Part shown: positions 27,315 through 37,443 of the stretch, piece after piece
Layout of the letters: every line of letters starts with the position of its first letter
Numbering within the stretch: position 1 is the stretch's first letter
Origin: Muricea muricata
Taxonomy: Eukaryota > Cnidaria > Anthozoa > Malacalcyonacea > Plexauridae
Assembly (NCBI GenBank): GCA_963855995.1
Contig: OY979718.1
Location: forward strand, 41,227,559-41,291,558
Direction: 5' to 3'
DNA length: 64,000 bases
Notes under the pieces: generated by a model
What the model was told of the DNA's origin: nothing
Seen by the model: the letters and a program-made list of their open reading frames with translations, nothing else
The model's database searches: none
Translations under genes and position numbers: made by a program

Positions 27315-27814
27315 CAATCTCGTTCCCCGAGCCTGCGATCCCTTGGGAAGGAAACGGAGGCTCTGGGATAATCCGTGATCGACATACAAAAAACTGTATG
27401 TCGCCCGTACTGCGCATGCGTTGCAAATAAATAGTTCAATAAGCCGCAATAGGGAAGAAGCTGGTATATAAGTGACTTTCCATGACCAATAGGCAATATA
27501 CAAATCGTATCTTTCCGGTCGACAACAACAGCCTTTACCGCTTCGTACTGACACTCCTTCAATTTGAGATTCTTCTCATCCAGTCGCTCTTACGCTTCGT
27601 CCAACACAGAATGAAATAAAATAATATTTTCCACTGACATTACAAACAAAATAGTACAAATAGTGTTCCAAAAAACTTTAGAAAAATGCTTTTGCGGCTT
27701 ATTTCCTACGCATGCGCAGTACGGGCGACATACAGTTTTTTGTATGTCGATCACGGATTATCCCAGAGCCTCCGTTTCCTTCCCAAGGGATCGCAGGCTC
27801 GGGGAACGAGATTG
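27315..27814. mobile_element. 500-bp TIR element with perfect 9-bp target duplication carrying a helicase fragment
   Basis: The inverted ends begin caatctcgttccccgagcct. Arms of about 115 bases or more (27315-27430 and 27700-27814) are nearly identical in inverted orientation. A perfect 9-bp direct repeat aatctatta flanks both sides (27306-27314, 27815-27823). TIR length and duplication size fit a Mutator-like element; no transposase is present. Between the arms lies a minus-strand RecQ-type helicase fragment. The element sits 133 bases upstream of the COMMD6-like start codon and could affect its promoter. Confidence 0.85.
27442..27589 (-). pseudogene. RecQ-type DNA helicase fragment inside the TIR element
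   Basis: Minus-strand frame reads ERLDEKNLKLKECQYEAVKA then RKDTICILPIGHGKSLIYQL, ending LLPYCGLL. This matches the N-terminal helicase block of RecQ proteins: a Q-motif-like Q-x-x-A stretch followed by the Walker A region, normally PTGxGKSLxYQLP, here with I for T. A stop lies just before the fragment and it runs into the TIR after about 49 codons, so it cannot be a working helicase. The open frame continues to 27266 but that part is only TIR sequence. Confidence 0.75.
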
Positions 27815-27946
27815 AATCTATTAGTGGTCCTAACAGGAAATAAAATGTAACGTTGGTACTTTGTGGTTTGGTGATCAATTTGGAAGGTCCATTTAGTAGA
27901 TTAATTTAATATATTAGTTTTCACAAGTTGAATCAAATGCTGCAGA

Positions 27947-30900
27947 ATGTCAATTCTGAAATCTTTAGGAAGCCTTGATGGTATGTTTTTTTAATCTTAT
28001 TTCAAAGCTTTCTTGATTCTAATTCAGAATTTCTGATATGATTGATTATTCGATCTGTATTATTAGGGTTTTCATTTGCTGTGAAAGCCATCAACCAAGT
28101 TCCACAAGATCTTCTTTTTGAAATGGTAAACATTATTGAACTTTAACCAGCAATTTATCTTTGTCAAGTATACAAAGTCTTTAAATTATTTACTACTAAA
28201 TAAGAGTACACTGGATATTATGTGAGTGTAGATCTAATTATTGACAAACCAGTGTCAATGTGAGAAGTTCGTGCCATGGAAACAAGATATTGTAGTTGTA
28301 CAATTTGTATATTATTCAATGGTTATAATTTGCTAGCTGCATGCACTATATTCAATGGTAGCATAAGCTGTATGTAATTGTTTATTGTCTGACTAACATT
28401 TGTTGATTCTAGTGTCAAGATGTTGCATCAATGTTGCAATACAAATCCAATTTTATACCATTGGATCACTATAAAATGGTTAGTCAGTTTTAGAATTTTA
28501 GCACCTGAGGTGTAAAGGGCAAAACATAGTATAACAGCATTTTATATGCCAAATGATAATAATAGTTAATTTATTGATGGTGGCAACTCCTTGTATGTAA
28601 ATTAAAAGTTTCTAGTTAACCAGCAGGACATTAAACTTATAATGCAATAGAAAAATACCCTTCTGAGCAGAGTGTACATTAAAGAGGCAGTCAAGTGCCC
28701 CAGCCAGAAGTGGGTTTTGTTTACATATTGTACAAAACATATTCATAAGATATGATATATTGAGTTAATTTAATATCTAGCATTTCATGTTCAAGTTCAC
28801 TAATATTCTTATTGTTGTTAGACAGTATATAAATATATATAAGTTCAAATCGAAACAGATCAACAACAGGTCAAAACAATGCAAAATTCAGGTTTGTTTA
28901 CTCCTCTGAAAGAGTATGCCTGCTCAAAACTGAGTTGCCTGAATCTTTAATTGTACCAGAGTATTAAAGAATACGATTAGGTCTACATAAATACAGTGGT
29001 ACCCCATTCTACAACCACCTCGTTAATAATAAAGTTACCCTGTTAATATGACCCCCTCGTTAATACAGCCAACGACCACCTTTTGATGTCCCCAACTCAT
29101 ACATATGACCCCTGAAGTGCCTAATAATGCTCCATTAATGTATAAGATTAAACAGTGATAATTAATTTATTTAGTAATACACATAAATATGTCCAAAGAA
29201 ACAAATAAACAACTATTAAATGATTCTACGCAGCTGAGGGAAAGTACCAAATTGACCTTAAAGTGTTTTTCACAATAATATTGCATCTGTATTCGGCTTT
29301 TATTTAAACTAATGGAATGGATATGTTAATTTATGATTGTGTTTTTTATGCTATAATAATTCTTGCTACTCTCTTGTCATTCATTTTTGGCCACATTCAG
29401 CACTTTCAATGTTAATGGATAAGTATTGGGGATATTGCTAAGCATGTCAATATTTGTTTTTTGCCTCACAAATTTACGAAAACTTTGAACCTTTATTCCA
29501 TGCCTGCCAGAATTTTGCAATATCTGTTTCAGTTTTTTGGCTACTTTAATCTTAGTCATACTGTGTTCAGGCAATGAAATATCCTTTAATATCTTTGAGA
29601 TTGCATATACTGTATGCAATTGAACTATCATGGCTTTTTTAGCATGACGGCATTAAAAAATATCTTTGCTGTACCGGTATTACTATTAACAGTGGCGGAT
29701 CTAGCGTAAGTCAAAATAAATTAACACAGCTCATTCGAGGATATATTTACATTTTAAAATACCTTCAAGGCAACTTCATTGGTTAGATTTTATTCTTTTG
29801 AAATTCATAACCTATGACATTGTTATAAAATTATTTTGAATTTAAAATTGAGCTGCTATAATTTATTTTGACTTACCCTGGATCCGTCACTGACTATTAA
29901 TACCGCGACCCCATCAATATGACCAAAATATTTTGGACAAATGACAATGAAAAAGACATGTATATACTTGTTTCAATATAAGTTTTCAACATTTGAAAAT
30001 CAACCAACATGTTGGATGTAAGAAGAAAGTCAATGGGTGTATATTCATATATTCATGTTCTGCATAATGAGTTTCTTTTCAAACCAAATTCAACATTCTA
30101 GCTTTGACCATAGTCAAACCGGTTCCTACTCTGCAACCTGCTGTCTAAATACCAAACTGTACATTATTTTGTACTGGTTTTCAGAGATATTTGGAGCTTT
30201 TCACACAAAGTTGTATTTTAATAAATGTAAAATAATTTTTTAAAGTTTTGACAATTTTTTTTTGGGGGGGGGGGTGGGTTTGTGGTGGGGGTGAAGATGA
30301 GCTAGACCAGCAGAACAAGGATCCAACCTTCAAGTAAATTTTCATATATTAAGGCCAAACAAAAAAAATGTTGTGTTTCCGGTAACCCGACCGACCCAAA
30401 TTTTTTTTACCGACCCTAAATTTTTTTTATTTTTAATTTGCAATTTAAAGAAGTTTATGTTTTGAAAAAAATAGAATCGATAGAATTAGCGAGTAGGAAG
30501 CTTGTTTATCAGGCGAATTTCGTTTTATAACGACAGGAAGTCGATATTTTACGATAGATTCACGATTGACTGCGTTAGAAGAATGTTAACATATGGCGGA
30601 AAACCGTACGTTGTCACGCGCAAGATTATTTAGCCTAACGATACCAAAATGCAGCCACAATGAGAATGGCACGAAAAAAATTACTAACGTGGACAATGGA
30701 CAAACCTTCAAGGAAATTTTCAACGCCCACCTCGGGCAATTGTCATTAAACAGCGACGAGTTTACAATAACGGCAAAGTGTGCTATTTCAGAACACGAGT
30801 CGGCATGGCACGAAGTCGATTTCTTATCGACTGTGTACGATATACTTGAAATATTTCCTATCAAGTTCATAAAGTTTCTACATGAGAGAAAAGAACCACC

Positions 30901-33900
30901 AAGACCTTCAAGCACGTTGGTATAGCGAAATGTGTGTTTGGGAATGAGATTATTTTTATGGTTGGTTGTCTTTTAGCATCCACAAAACCATTACGACCCA
31001 ATTAAAAATAGTGGCGACGCAATTACATTTAATTGACAAGAAAATTTTATAGCATATTCCAAATACTGCAATTAAAACGTATTTAAACAGATAGAAAAAA
31101 ATTACAAAATAAAATTATTTTCCGACCTACCGACCCAAAAATTTTTCAAGTCGTTACCGGAAACACAACATTTTTTTTGTTTGGCCTAAGCATGTTTTAA
31201 ATAGGTGCATGCATGATTTCCTGATTTTCAGAAGGAGAAGGGAGAGCTTTGTAAGCACATCTGAACATCAGAACATTGTACAGTGGACAAGTTTTTCTAC
31301 AATCTTACTAACTATACACTTGATATTGCCAGTACTTGATCCAAATCCATGTATTTATTATAATGTAGTGTTTAAGCCATAGATGTTCAGACAGCAATAT
31401 TGATCCAAGCCTTGTGGTGAATGGTCTAACCCATGTGTTTAGGTAGAGTATAATCTATTGTTTAATTTTCTGTAATCAAGTACATGGCAATCTTGGAGTC
31501 CTGCGCTTGGACTTTTTTAAAAGTTGTGGGTCTTGAACAATCGGATTTTGTCTTGTTTGCTCTGACGTTTCTTTTTTGTGTAATGTGTCGTTCCATTTGC
31601 CGAGGTGTTAAAAATTTCTCTTCAGATCAGCTGCTATGGGAAAGGTAACAGCAGAATCACTTTATAATGATCTTAAATCAAGCGGAACCTTAAAAGAGGA
31701 GGTTTTAACCGTACTTAAACGAGTTTGGAGTGAACAGGTATACAATTATTTTCAGCAGTTGTCATACATGCATCATGCATCCATGTTAGATCCTTAGTCC
31801 TGAGCTGCCTAAATCTGCATGTCCAAATCCAATCACAATTAATTTTGCCCAAAGTAGGGGTCAATTGTCTAAAACAAGTAAAGGTAAATAGCTCGTTATA
31901 CTCTCAGACAGTGATTTTCTCATACTTCCTAAACGTCTTCAATAACTAGTAATACCTAAATTAAGTACAACTTCCACATTCATAAGACCGTTTTGTCAAC
32001 ACAATAGACACTTCCCGAATTTGCTTGAGTGCACACGAAACAATAGCTTGAAATCGAGACGGGGTATGAAGCCTATTGAAAAGAAGTGTTTTTTATGCCC
32101 ACAGCATAAATTCGGGAAGTGTCTATTTGGAAAAAAATCCGAGAGTAGTGCATTTAGGTGAGAATTTAATTGCACGAAGTAAATTCGGACTGAGGCTTGG
32201 AATCATTAAGCAAGATGGGGCTAATGAATACCATGTTAATTATTTCAGGTAACAGGGCAGCATTCCAGTATCACGTTTATAACATTTACGCACATGCTCC
32301 TTCTGTAAAAGTCTAAATCCATTTCAAAAAGTCATTAATAATTCATGAACTAACTATCTAATAACCAGTGCTAAATAAGTCACGTGCATGCCTCTTTATA
32401 CCTGCTAGAGAACACTCATTATGCAATAATACAAAAGATGATTGTCATGCAAATTATATATTAAAGATTTTTATATAAAGATTTTTATATAAAGATTTGG
32501 CTTTGTTATTCATATGTTTTTGAAGCCATTTAAAACACTCCCATTACGTGTTTTATTAGGTACAAAGCCACTCGCGCTTCACGCTCGTGTCTTTATAACC
32601 TTATAAAACACTCCTGCTCGTGTTTTAAATAGTACATCAACATTATACGATTGAAATGAACAAAGATTTTGATGGAGAGAAATCATTCAGCATTCCCAGC
32701 ATTTTTAACATGTTAATTAGTAATTATGTTTGTTAATTGGGTAGTTTTCGCATGCATATAAATGCGCGTAATTGGAAAGCAACCTACTGTAAAGTCTCAT
32801 GCACCATCTCAAGAACAGATAAAAATGTAGCCATATTCATATAGTTCATTGTATGCACTCAGAAAAATACTACTGTCTGTAATTAGTCAACTTCCAGATG
32901 ACTTAATTTTATAATTCTTGTTTTAGGGTCATTTGATTTCAAGCTCAAATTTAAATCAAAGCTTGAATGTTGGTCAGGTACAAACTTTTAACTTCCTTAT
33001 GTAGCCACATGTACATGACATGTTGTCATCTTGGTCATCTTATTAGACGGTGTACGTATAGTTTGTTTCGAATGCTGCATCGGTTTTTTCATTAATTTGT
33101 TTCTGCTTGACTGTATACTATTGCAACCGCTTTCATTTTATTGTCTCGACTCACTAAATGCTGTCTGTTCCTCGACATATAGCGAGTAGCAGAACAATAA
33201 TCTTCCTGGTGTATTTTTCATTTCAAAGAATTTACTAATCTAATTGTTTTAGTACATTCAGAAAAATAAAAAAATATTTTTAAGCTATTTTCGATTTTTA
33301 TACAGTGATAGTTGAACTACAATGTTAAATAATTAGATCTAATTGTTATTCAACCAAGTTCTTATATTATAGTATATACTAGTATTTGTCATATAGTTAA
33401 TCACAGTGACTATTTTAAAATTAGTCACCGATGGCGAGGAGATTACTAGGAAGGTGAAGGCTTGTAATCACCGAGCCTGAGGCAACTAATTATTTTAGAC
33501 GCATAATTTCCAGGGGTTTACAAATAAAAATCAACACAATCAAATAAAAATCGTTGTATATTTACATTATTACTGTGTAAAAAAAAAAAGAAAAAACAAA
33601 AAAATAAGCTTTAGTCACTGGCCAGTGACTATCACTTCAGACACAGTGAATCTCGACGAATCAGAATGCAGAAAAATCAGTAGTCACTTGGAAATTTAAT
33701 AAACTAAACACCGTTATAATTATTTACATATAGTTACTAGATATCCAATGGAAATTAAGTGTTGGCATGAGTTCCAGTAATTGCAAAGGTTTGAATTCTC
33801 CCTACATTACTGCCTTGGTCAAGTCAACGGACTCATTCGGAAACGTTTCGAGTAATTCATTTGAAATGACGTTATCGGAATTTAAGGTAAAGATTCAGGC

Positions 33901-35631
33901 CTCCCATATTCGTAGAACAGAAACACTGTATACGCTACGTCTAAGGCGTATAAGCTGCATGTAAATCGAACCTGTCCTACAAATACACCATGTACGATAG
34001 TGAAAAGTGTATTAGCTATTTGTGGCATGAACTGGCTTCAGCAGGACTATATACTCAATAGAAAATATTGTTTGGCAACTTGACAAACATTGTTTTGTGT
34101 CTTTGTCCTTGTCCATGGAGATTTGTGCACCTTCATATTGACTTAACACGTTTTTTTGATGATTATCAAATAGAAAACGCAAATGAATAAATGAATATTT
34201 AAGCCCCAAGACAAAGGCTTTAGGCACCTTCATGTACTTTTCAACAATATCGGTTTTGCTTTTAAAAATTGAGAACTCTTTGAGAACTCTTTCCAACCTT
34301 CTTAACCATGTTCATTTCTACTAACTACCCTTAGTGCTCATGATCCCATGCAGGCATATAATAAACAATTATTGAATGAGGTCCAGTTGTAGGAAATTAC
34401 CGGAAGTAAGCATAGGGTTGCGATTGACAGTTCGTTGCGGGGGTCATATTCTTGTTGCTGTGTTCGAGTATTCGTACGGGAAGTTTTTAGGCGTTGAGAT
34501 TGAATAATTCGAAGCGATATAGAAAGGTAGTGATTCAAGCGAATAAAATCTTTTATAATTAACAAAAATGATATATTGTTGTGAATTTCGTACCCAGGGA
34601 GGCGGGTAATTTACGAAACAGTAGGATATAAGAAATTATTAAGGCAGAGGTTTGTGTTATTTGCGAAGCCGAAGGGTAACGCAGATAACACAAACCGAGA
34701 TTCCATAATTGTTTTATTATTTGATATTAATTTATATTTATATCGGACTCAGAATGAACGCTTGCCTTGTAAACAAGTCGCAAGCTACTTCTTAGTCATT
34801 TGTCTTTTCCCGCATATGCAGCATAAATTAGTGTGACGTCATAATGTCGAATATGTGTTTTCAATATTCTATGGTGATGTCATAACTCCCATTTTGGTCA
34901 ACTACCGAACGGATGTGATGATATCATCCACAGCCTTTAACCAACCAAAATAGTTGAATTAGTTTCAAAAAAAATACTTGCGAATATAGTAAAGTTAAGC
35001 ATGTTTGATCTGCATGTAATATAGACTGGAGTCGTTACGTACAATGTATACCTTTATTATTCATTGTACTATTTTCCTATATTCTCATTGGTTAAGATTA
35101 TGCGTATTTCGGCGCAGACAAAGTAAATCTCTTATCTGTCAAGGTCAAATTTTGAATTTGACAAATACGACATTTATTTGTCAAGGTCAAAATTTGATCT
35201 TGACAAATAAATGTCGTATTTGTCATGTTCATACGGTACCCGCGTATTTTGTCGGCGGTATCTCGCATGAATCTAAAAAAGAACTTTGTATTTTTGTGTT
35301 AAAATGGCTTTGTTTCATTTCTTGGGAAATGAATAATAAAAGAATTATTGAATTCGGCTTTCGCAAGATATCAGAATTATTCAGACCTCGGTCAGCGAAG
35401 TTAAAAAGTTGCCGTGATAAGATTTTTGTTGACCTTTACTAGTGAAGTAATCCTTATCCCAAGTAGTCTTTAAAGAATAATGATCATAGTGTATTCAAAT
35501 AGTGGACAAATTTAGACACTTACAGTAAATATTTCAAAGAAAGTTGGGCACTTACAGTAAATATTTATTTGTTTATTTAGAAATTTGCATCTGACATGCG
35601 AGACATTTCCAACATCATGGAAACTATGTAG
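27947..35631 (+). CDS. COMMD6: COMM domain-containing protein 6-like
   Basis: COMMD proteins work in the Commander/CCC complex (endosomal recycling) and modulate NF-kB. Eight coding exons fit in phase: 27947-27980, 28067-28125, 28413-28478, 31369-31442, 31626-31737, 32927-32977, 33734-33886 and 35581-35631, giving 199 residues. The N-terminal helical part includes GFSFAVKAINQVPQDLLFEM and SLVVNGLTHVF. The C-terminal COMM domain (about residues 130-199) begins VGQLLDIQWKLSVGMSSSNC, contains LNSPYITALVK and NSFEMTLSEF, and ends ISNIMETM. That order and length match long-form COMMD6. All splice sites are GT-AG. Exon 4 was placed because exons 3 and 5 do not join in phase without it. Introns contain a pogo-like remnant, hAT and Harbinger-type MITEs. 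An upstream untranslated exon is possible, as cag precedes the ATG closely. Confidence 0.85.
28994..29960. mobile_element. Truncated pogo/Tigger-like element
   Basis: Starts with cagtggtacccc directly after TA at 28992-28993. Repeated gttaata(t)-gacc / accccctcgttaata motifs follow, as in pogo-family ends. Inverted counterparts (ctattaataccgcgacccca) occur near 29895-29925, but no matching terminal sequence follows, so the right end seems lost. An 84-codon minus frame (29377-29631) lies inside; I do not recognise it. A hAT MITE has inserted within it. Lies in intron 3 of the COMMD6-like gene. Confidence 0.5.
29690..29892. mobile_element. hAT-type MITE with 8-bp target duplication
   Basis: 203 bases with inverted ends cagtggcggatctagc / ctggatccgtcactg and arms that continue through agtcaaaataaatta / ataatttattttgact. 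A perfect 8-bp direct repeat actattaa flanks it (29682-29689, 29893-29900). It is inserted into the pogo-like remnant. No coding content. Confidence 0.9.
30353..31186. mobile_element. Harbinger-type TIR element carrying a 110-codon ORF
   Basis: 834 bases with inverted ends beginning ggccaaacaaaaaaaatgtt and continuing through gtgtttccggtaac (arms about 35 bases). The flanks are TAA on both sides (30350-30352, 31187-31189), the 3-bp duplication typical of PIF/Harbinger insertions. Class assignment is inference from that. It lies in intron 3 of the COMMD6-like gene, 180 bases before exon 4, and carries a 110-codon ORF but no transposase. Confidence 0.8.
30593..30925 (+). CDS. 110-residue ORF inside the Harbinger-type element
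   Basis: An ATG-initiated frame ending in a stop, wholly between the TIRs. It begins MAENRTLSRARLFSLTIPK, has a middle part NVDNGQTFKEIFNAHLGQLS and WHEVDFLSTVYDILEIFPIK, and ends in a proline/serine tail ERKEPPRPSS. Local base composition is richer in GC than the flanking AT-rich TIR zones, as expected of coding sequence. I do not recognise the family. The alternating strand/helix-like pattern could be a small beta-grasp fold, which is speculation. It may be a captured first exon: a GT follows directly after AGCACGTTG near the stop. An antisense frame of similar length is a shadow. Confidence 0.4.
   Translation: MAENRTLSRARLFSLTIPKCSHNENGTKKITNVDNGQTFKEIFNAHLGQLSLNSDEFTITAKCAISEHESAWHEVDFLSTVYDILEIFPIKFIKFLHERKEPPRPSSTLV
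32004..32126. mobile_element. Small TIR element (MITE)
   Basis: 123 bases bounded by perfect 19-base inverted ends atagacacttcccgaattt / aaattcgggaagtgtctat. No clear target duplication. Lies in intron 5 of the COMMD6-like gene. Confidence 0.7.
34362..34717. mobile_element. Foldback MITE family A copy 2, interrupted
   Basis: The left end aaacaattattgaatgaggt and the right half (aaattattaaggcagaggtt, gataacacaaacc, attgttttatta) match the near-palindromic element at 2010-2164. About 235 bases (34386-34620) separate the two halves of the left arm, so the copy seems to have received an insertion or rearranged. Lies in intron 7 of the COMMD6-like gene. Confidence 0.55.
35157..35225. repeat. Perfect long hairpin
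   Basis: ttgacaaatacgacatttat and its exact reverse complement flank a short loop, giving a stem of about 27 base pairs, with further partial copies of ttgtcaaggtcaaa nearby. The 132-codon frame 35044-35442 spans it and is not a real gene. Confidence 0.7.
35331..35395. repeat. Fragment of foldback MITE family A (copy 3)
   Basis: gaattattgaattcggcttt and caagatatcagaattatt resemble one arm of the element at 2010-2164. Only one arm is recognisable. Confidence 0.4.
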
Positions 35632-35660
35632 AAGATTATTTTCAATACTAGTTAGAATAA

Positions 35661-36340
35661 GGGTAGGTATTTTTCGAGTTAAGCCCCTTCGAGTTAAGCC
35701 CCCTCGAGTTAAGCCCCCTCGAGTTAAGCTCCTTCGAGTTAAGCCCCTTCGAGTTAAGCCCTTTCGAGCAGTACCTTTTACTGATCGAGTTTAGCCCCGA
35801 CATTTGAACGATGAGAACAAGTGGAATATATATAAATTATTCGCCGAAGGCAAAGTGATTATTGAGGTGAATAATTATTTTAATATAATTTTTTTAGTAA
35901 AACATGTATAAGATGCACTTTTATGATTGCAATAAATCTAAAGACTAAAGGTTATTTGAAAATTTTAAAAATTGAAAACAAGCACGTCTTGTTGTTTCAT
36001 GCCAGTTTTGAGCAGTGTTTTCCCAATATAGTTTGCAATATTTCTTAACCAGGTACACAGGGACATCCAAATGCATCATGGAATACCATTGAAGCATGCG
36101 TATTAATCCAGCTAACATATTAATTTTTTCTTGTACTTATAATAAAAAGTGCGGTCAAGAACCGATCCTCATGATTACAGCCCGGCCGTTTAAAGTTAAT
36201 ACCTTCGTTATGCAAGGCTTATTACATCAAATATTGGGGCTGTCACGAAAATTGCTTATTGACTTAGAGTTAAGCCCCTGACGAAAAAGGGCGTGGTAAG
36301 GACTTCGCTCGAAAGGGCTTAACTCGGAAAATACCTACCC
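35661..36340. mobile_element. 680-bp TIR element with a subterminal 15-bp repeat array
   Basis: The left end gggtaggtatttttcgagtt and right end actcggaaaatacctaccc are inverted copies. Both are followed inward by ttaagcccc/ggggcttaa motifs. The left subterminal zone has six tandem 15-bp units; the right has two scattered copies. No transposase. It begins 29 bases after the COMMD6-like stop codon and so probably forms most of that gene's 3' UTR. A possible target duplication could not be settled. Confidence 0.7.
35675..35764 (+). repeat. Six-copy 15-bp tandem repeat
   Basis: Units of cgagttaagcccc(t/c)(t/c), nearly identical across 90 bases, with a degenerate further copy at about 35784. In one frame it encodes repeats of RVKPL/RVKPP, but that frame is out of phase with the COMMD6-like exon and has no independent support. 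Confidence 0.85.
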
Positions 36341-36347
36341 CGTTAAG

Positions 36348-36544
36348 GCCCTGTCACAGGTCACAATTTTTCTTGCAACTTGCAACGCAATTCTTCTCTT
36401 AATTGATGTAAGTTTGTGACAAAAGTTTGTATGTTAAAAGTATGTTGGCAAACTGTGATGGAAATATGTATTTGCCAATTTTACAGCTCTCAAGAATAGA
36501 ATTGCATTGCAAATTGCATGAAAAATTGCACCGTGTGACAGGGC
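36348..36544. mobile_element. 197-bp TIR element (MITE)
   Basis: The left end gccctgtcacaggtcacaat and right end attgcaccgtgtgacagggc are inverted copies. The arms continue inward through cttgcaacttgcaacgcaat / attgcattgcaaattgcatg. It lies seven bases from the preceding TIR element. No coding content. Confidence 0.75.
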
Positions 36545-37443
36545 TTTTAGTATAGAGAAAATTTGTACATCCGTATGCTCATAACTACTGATTTTATTTT
36601 CAAAATTAAATTTACTGATAATGCCTGGCTGTTCCGTCTATTCATCATTTATATTCATAGTAAATATTATTCGGTCGAAGGACGTATGTTTTGATTGTTT
36701 ATATTTCTTTTTTGTGAGTTTACCATAGTACATGAATAATACACATGTTTAGTGCCGATGGAATAGTTACCTACATACAGTGCGAACCATGGTATTCAAA
36801 ATGAGCAGTGTTATTCATTAAACTAACGAACATCAAAACAAAGTAATGAGAAGATCTGTGCGATGTTGATATTTGATGTTAGTCACATGACTGAAAAAAT
36901 ATGGCGTTGTTCCATATTTGAGGTGGACAACGCTATTAGTTTCAAAAATATGATAACACGATTAGACGTCGTTTTTAACTTAATTGGAAGAGGAAACGAC
37001 ATTCTTTAACCAAAAACAGCATAGGTAACAACAAGAGAATGTTTTAGTTAGAAAATAAACCAACTTGGTGTCATAGTTGGTGAATTTTTTTTACTAGTGC
37101 CGCCTCCACTGGTGCCGTGGAATAAACGTTTGGAACTGGATTGAGGCGAAGAATGCTTGAAATCATAACGGAAGTTTGTCCTTTTGACAGGCAGACTAAA
37201 TCAGCATGATAAAGCTTGGAAAATCCATGCATGGGTTAGATTATGAATATTCAATTACGTTATGTGACCGGCAAGGCTAAAGAGTCAATGAAAAAGTGGT
37301 AAAGTTCCGCTGGCAACAGCGGAAATAGGGATCAGAGGTCTCTTTTGCACATTTAGGCACATAGGAAGACATGTTGGCCGCTAATAATACGGATCTAAAT
37401 AATCGTTCTACCACTTCTTTGGCAGGTACCTAAAACCATTCAC

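Noticed and set aside
30586-30915. 109-codon minus-strand frame opposite the element ORF
   Set aside because: Antisense shadow of the 30593-30925 ORF; the plus-strand frame has the better start and composition.
35044-35442. 132-codon plus-strand open frame
   Set aside because: It reads through the perfect hairpin at 35157-35225 and the MITE fragment at 35331; the repeats in the protein come from the palindrome.
35585-35794. Frame encoding RVKPL-type repeats
   Set aside because: It begins inside COMMD6 exon 8 in another frame, and the repeats are the 15-bp array read in phase (15 is divisible by 3). No start or expression support.
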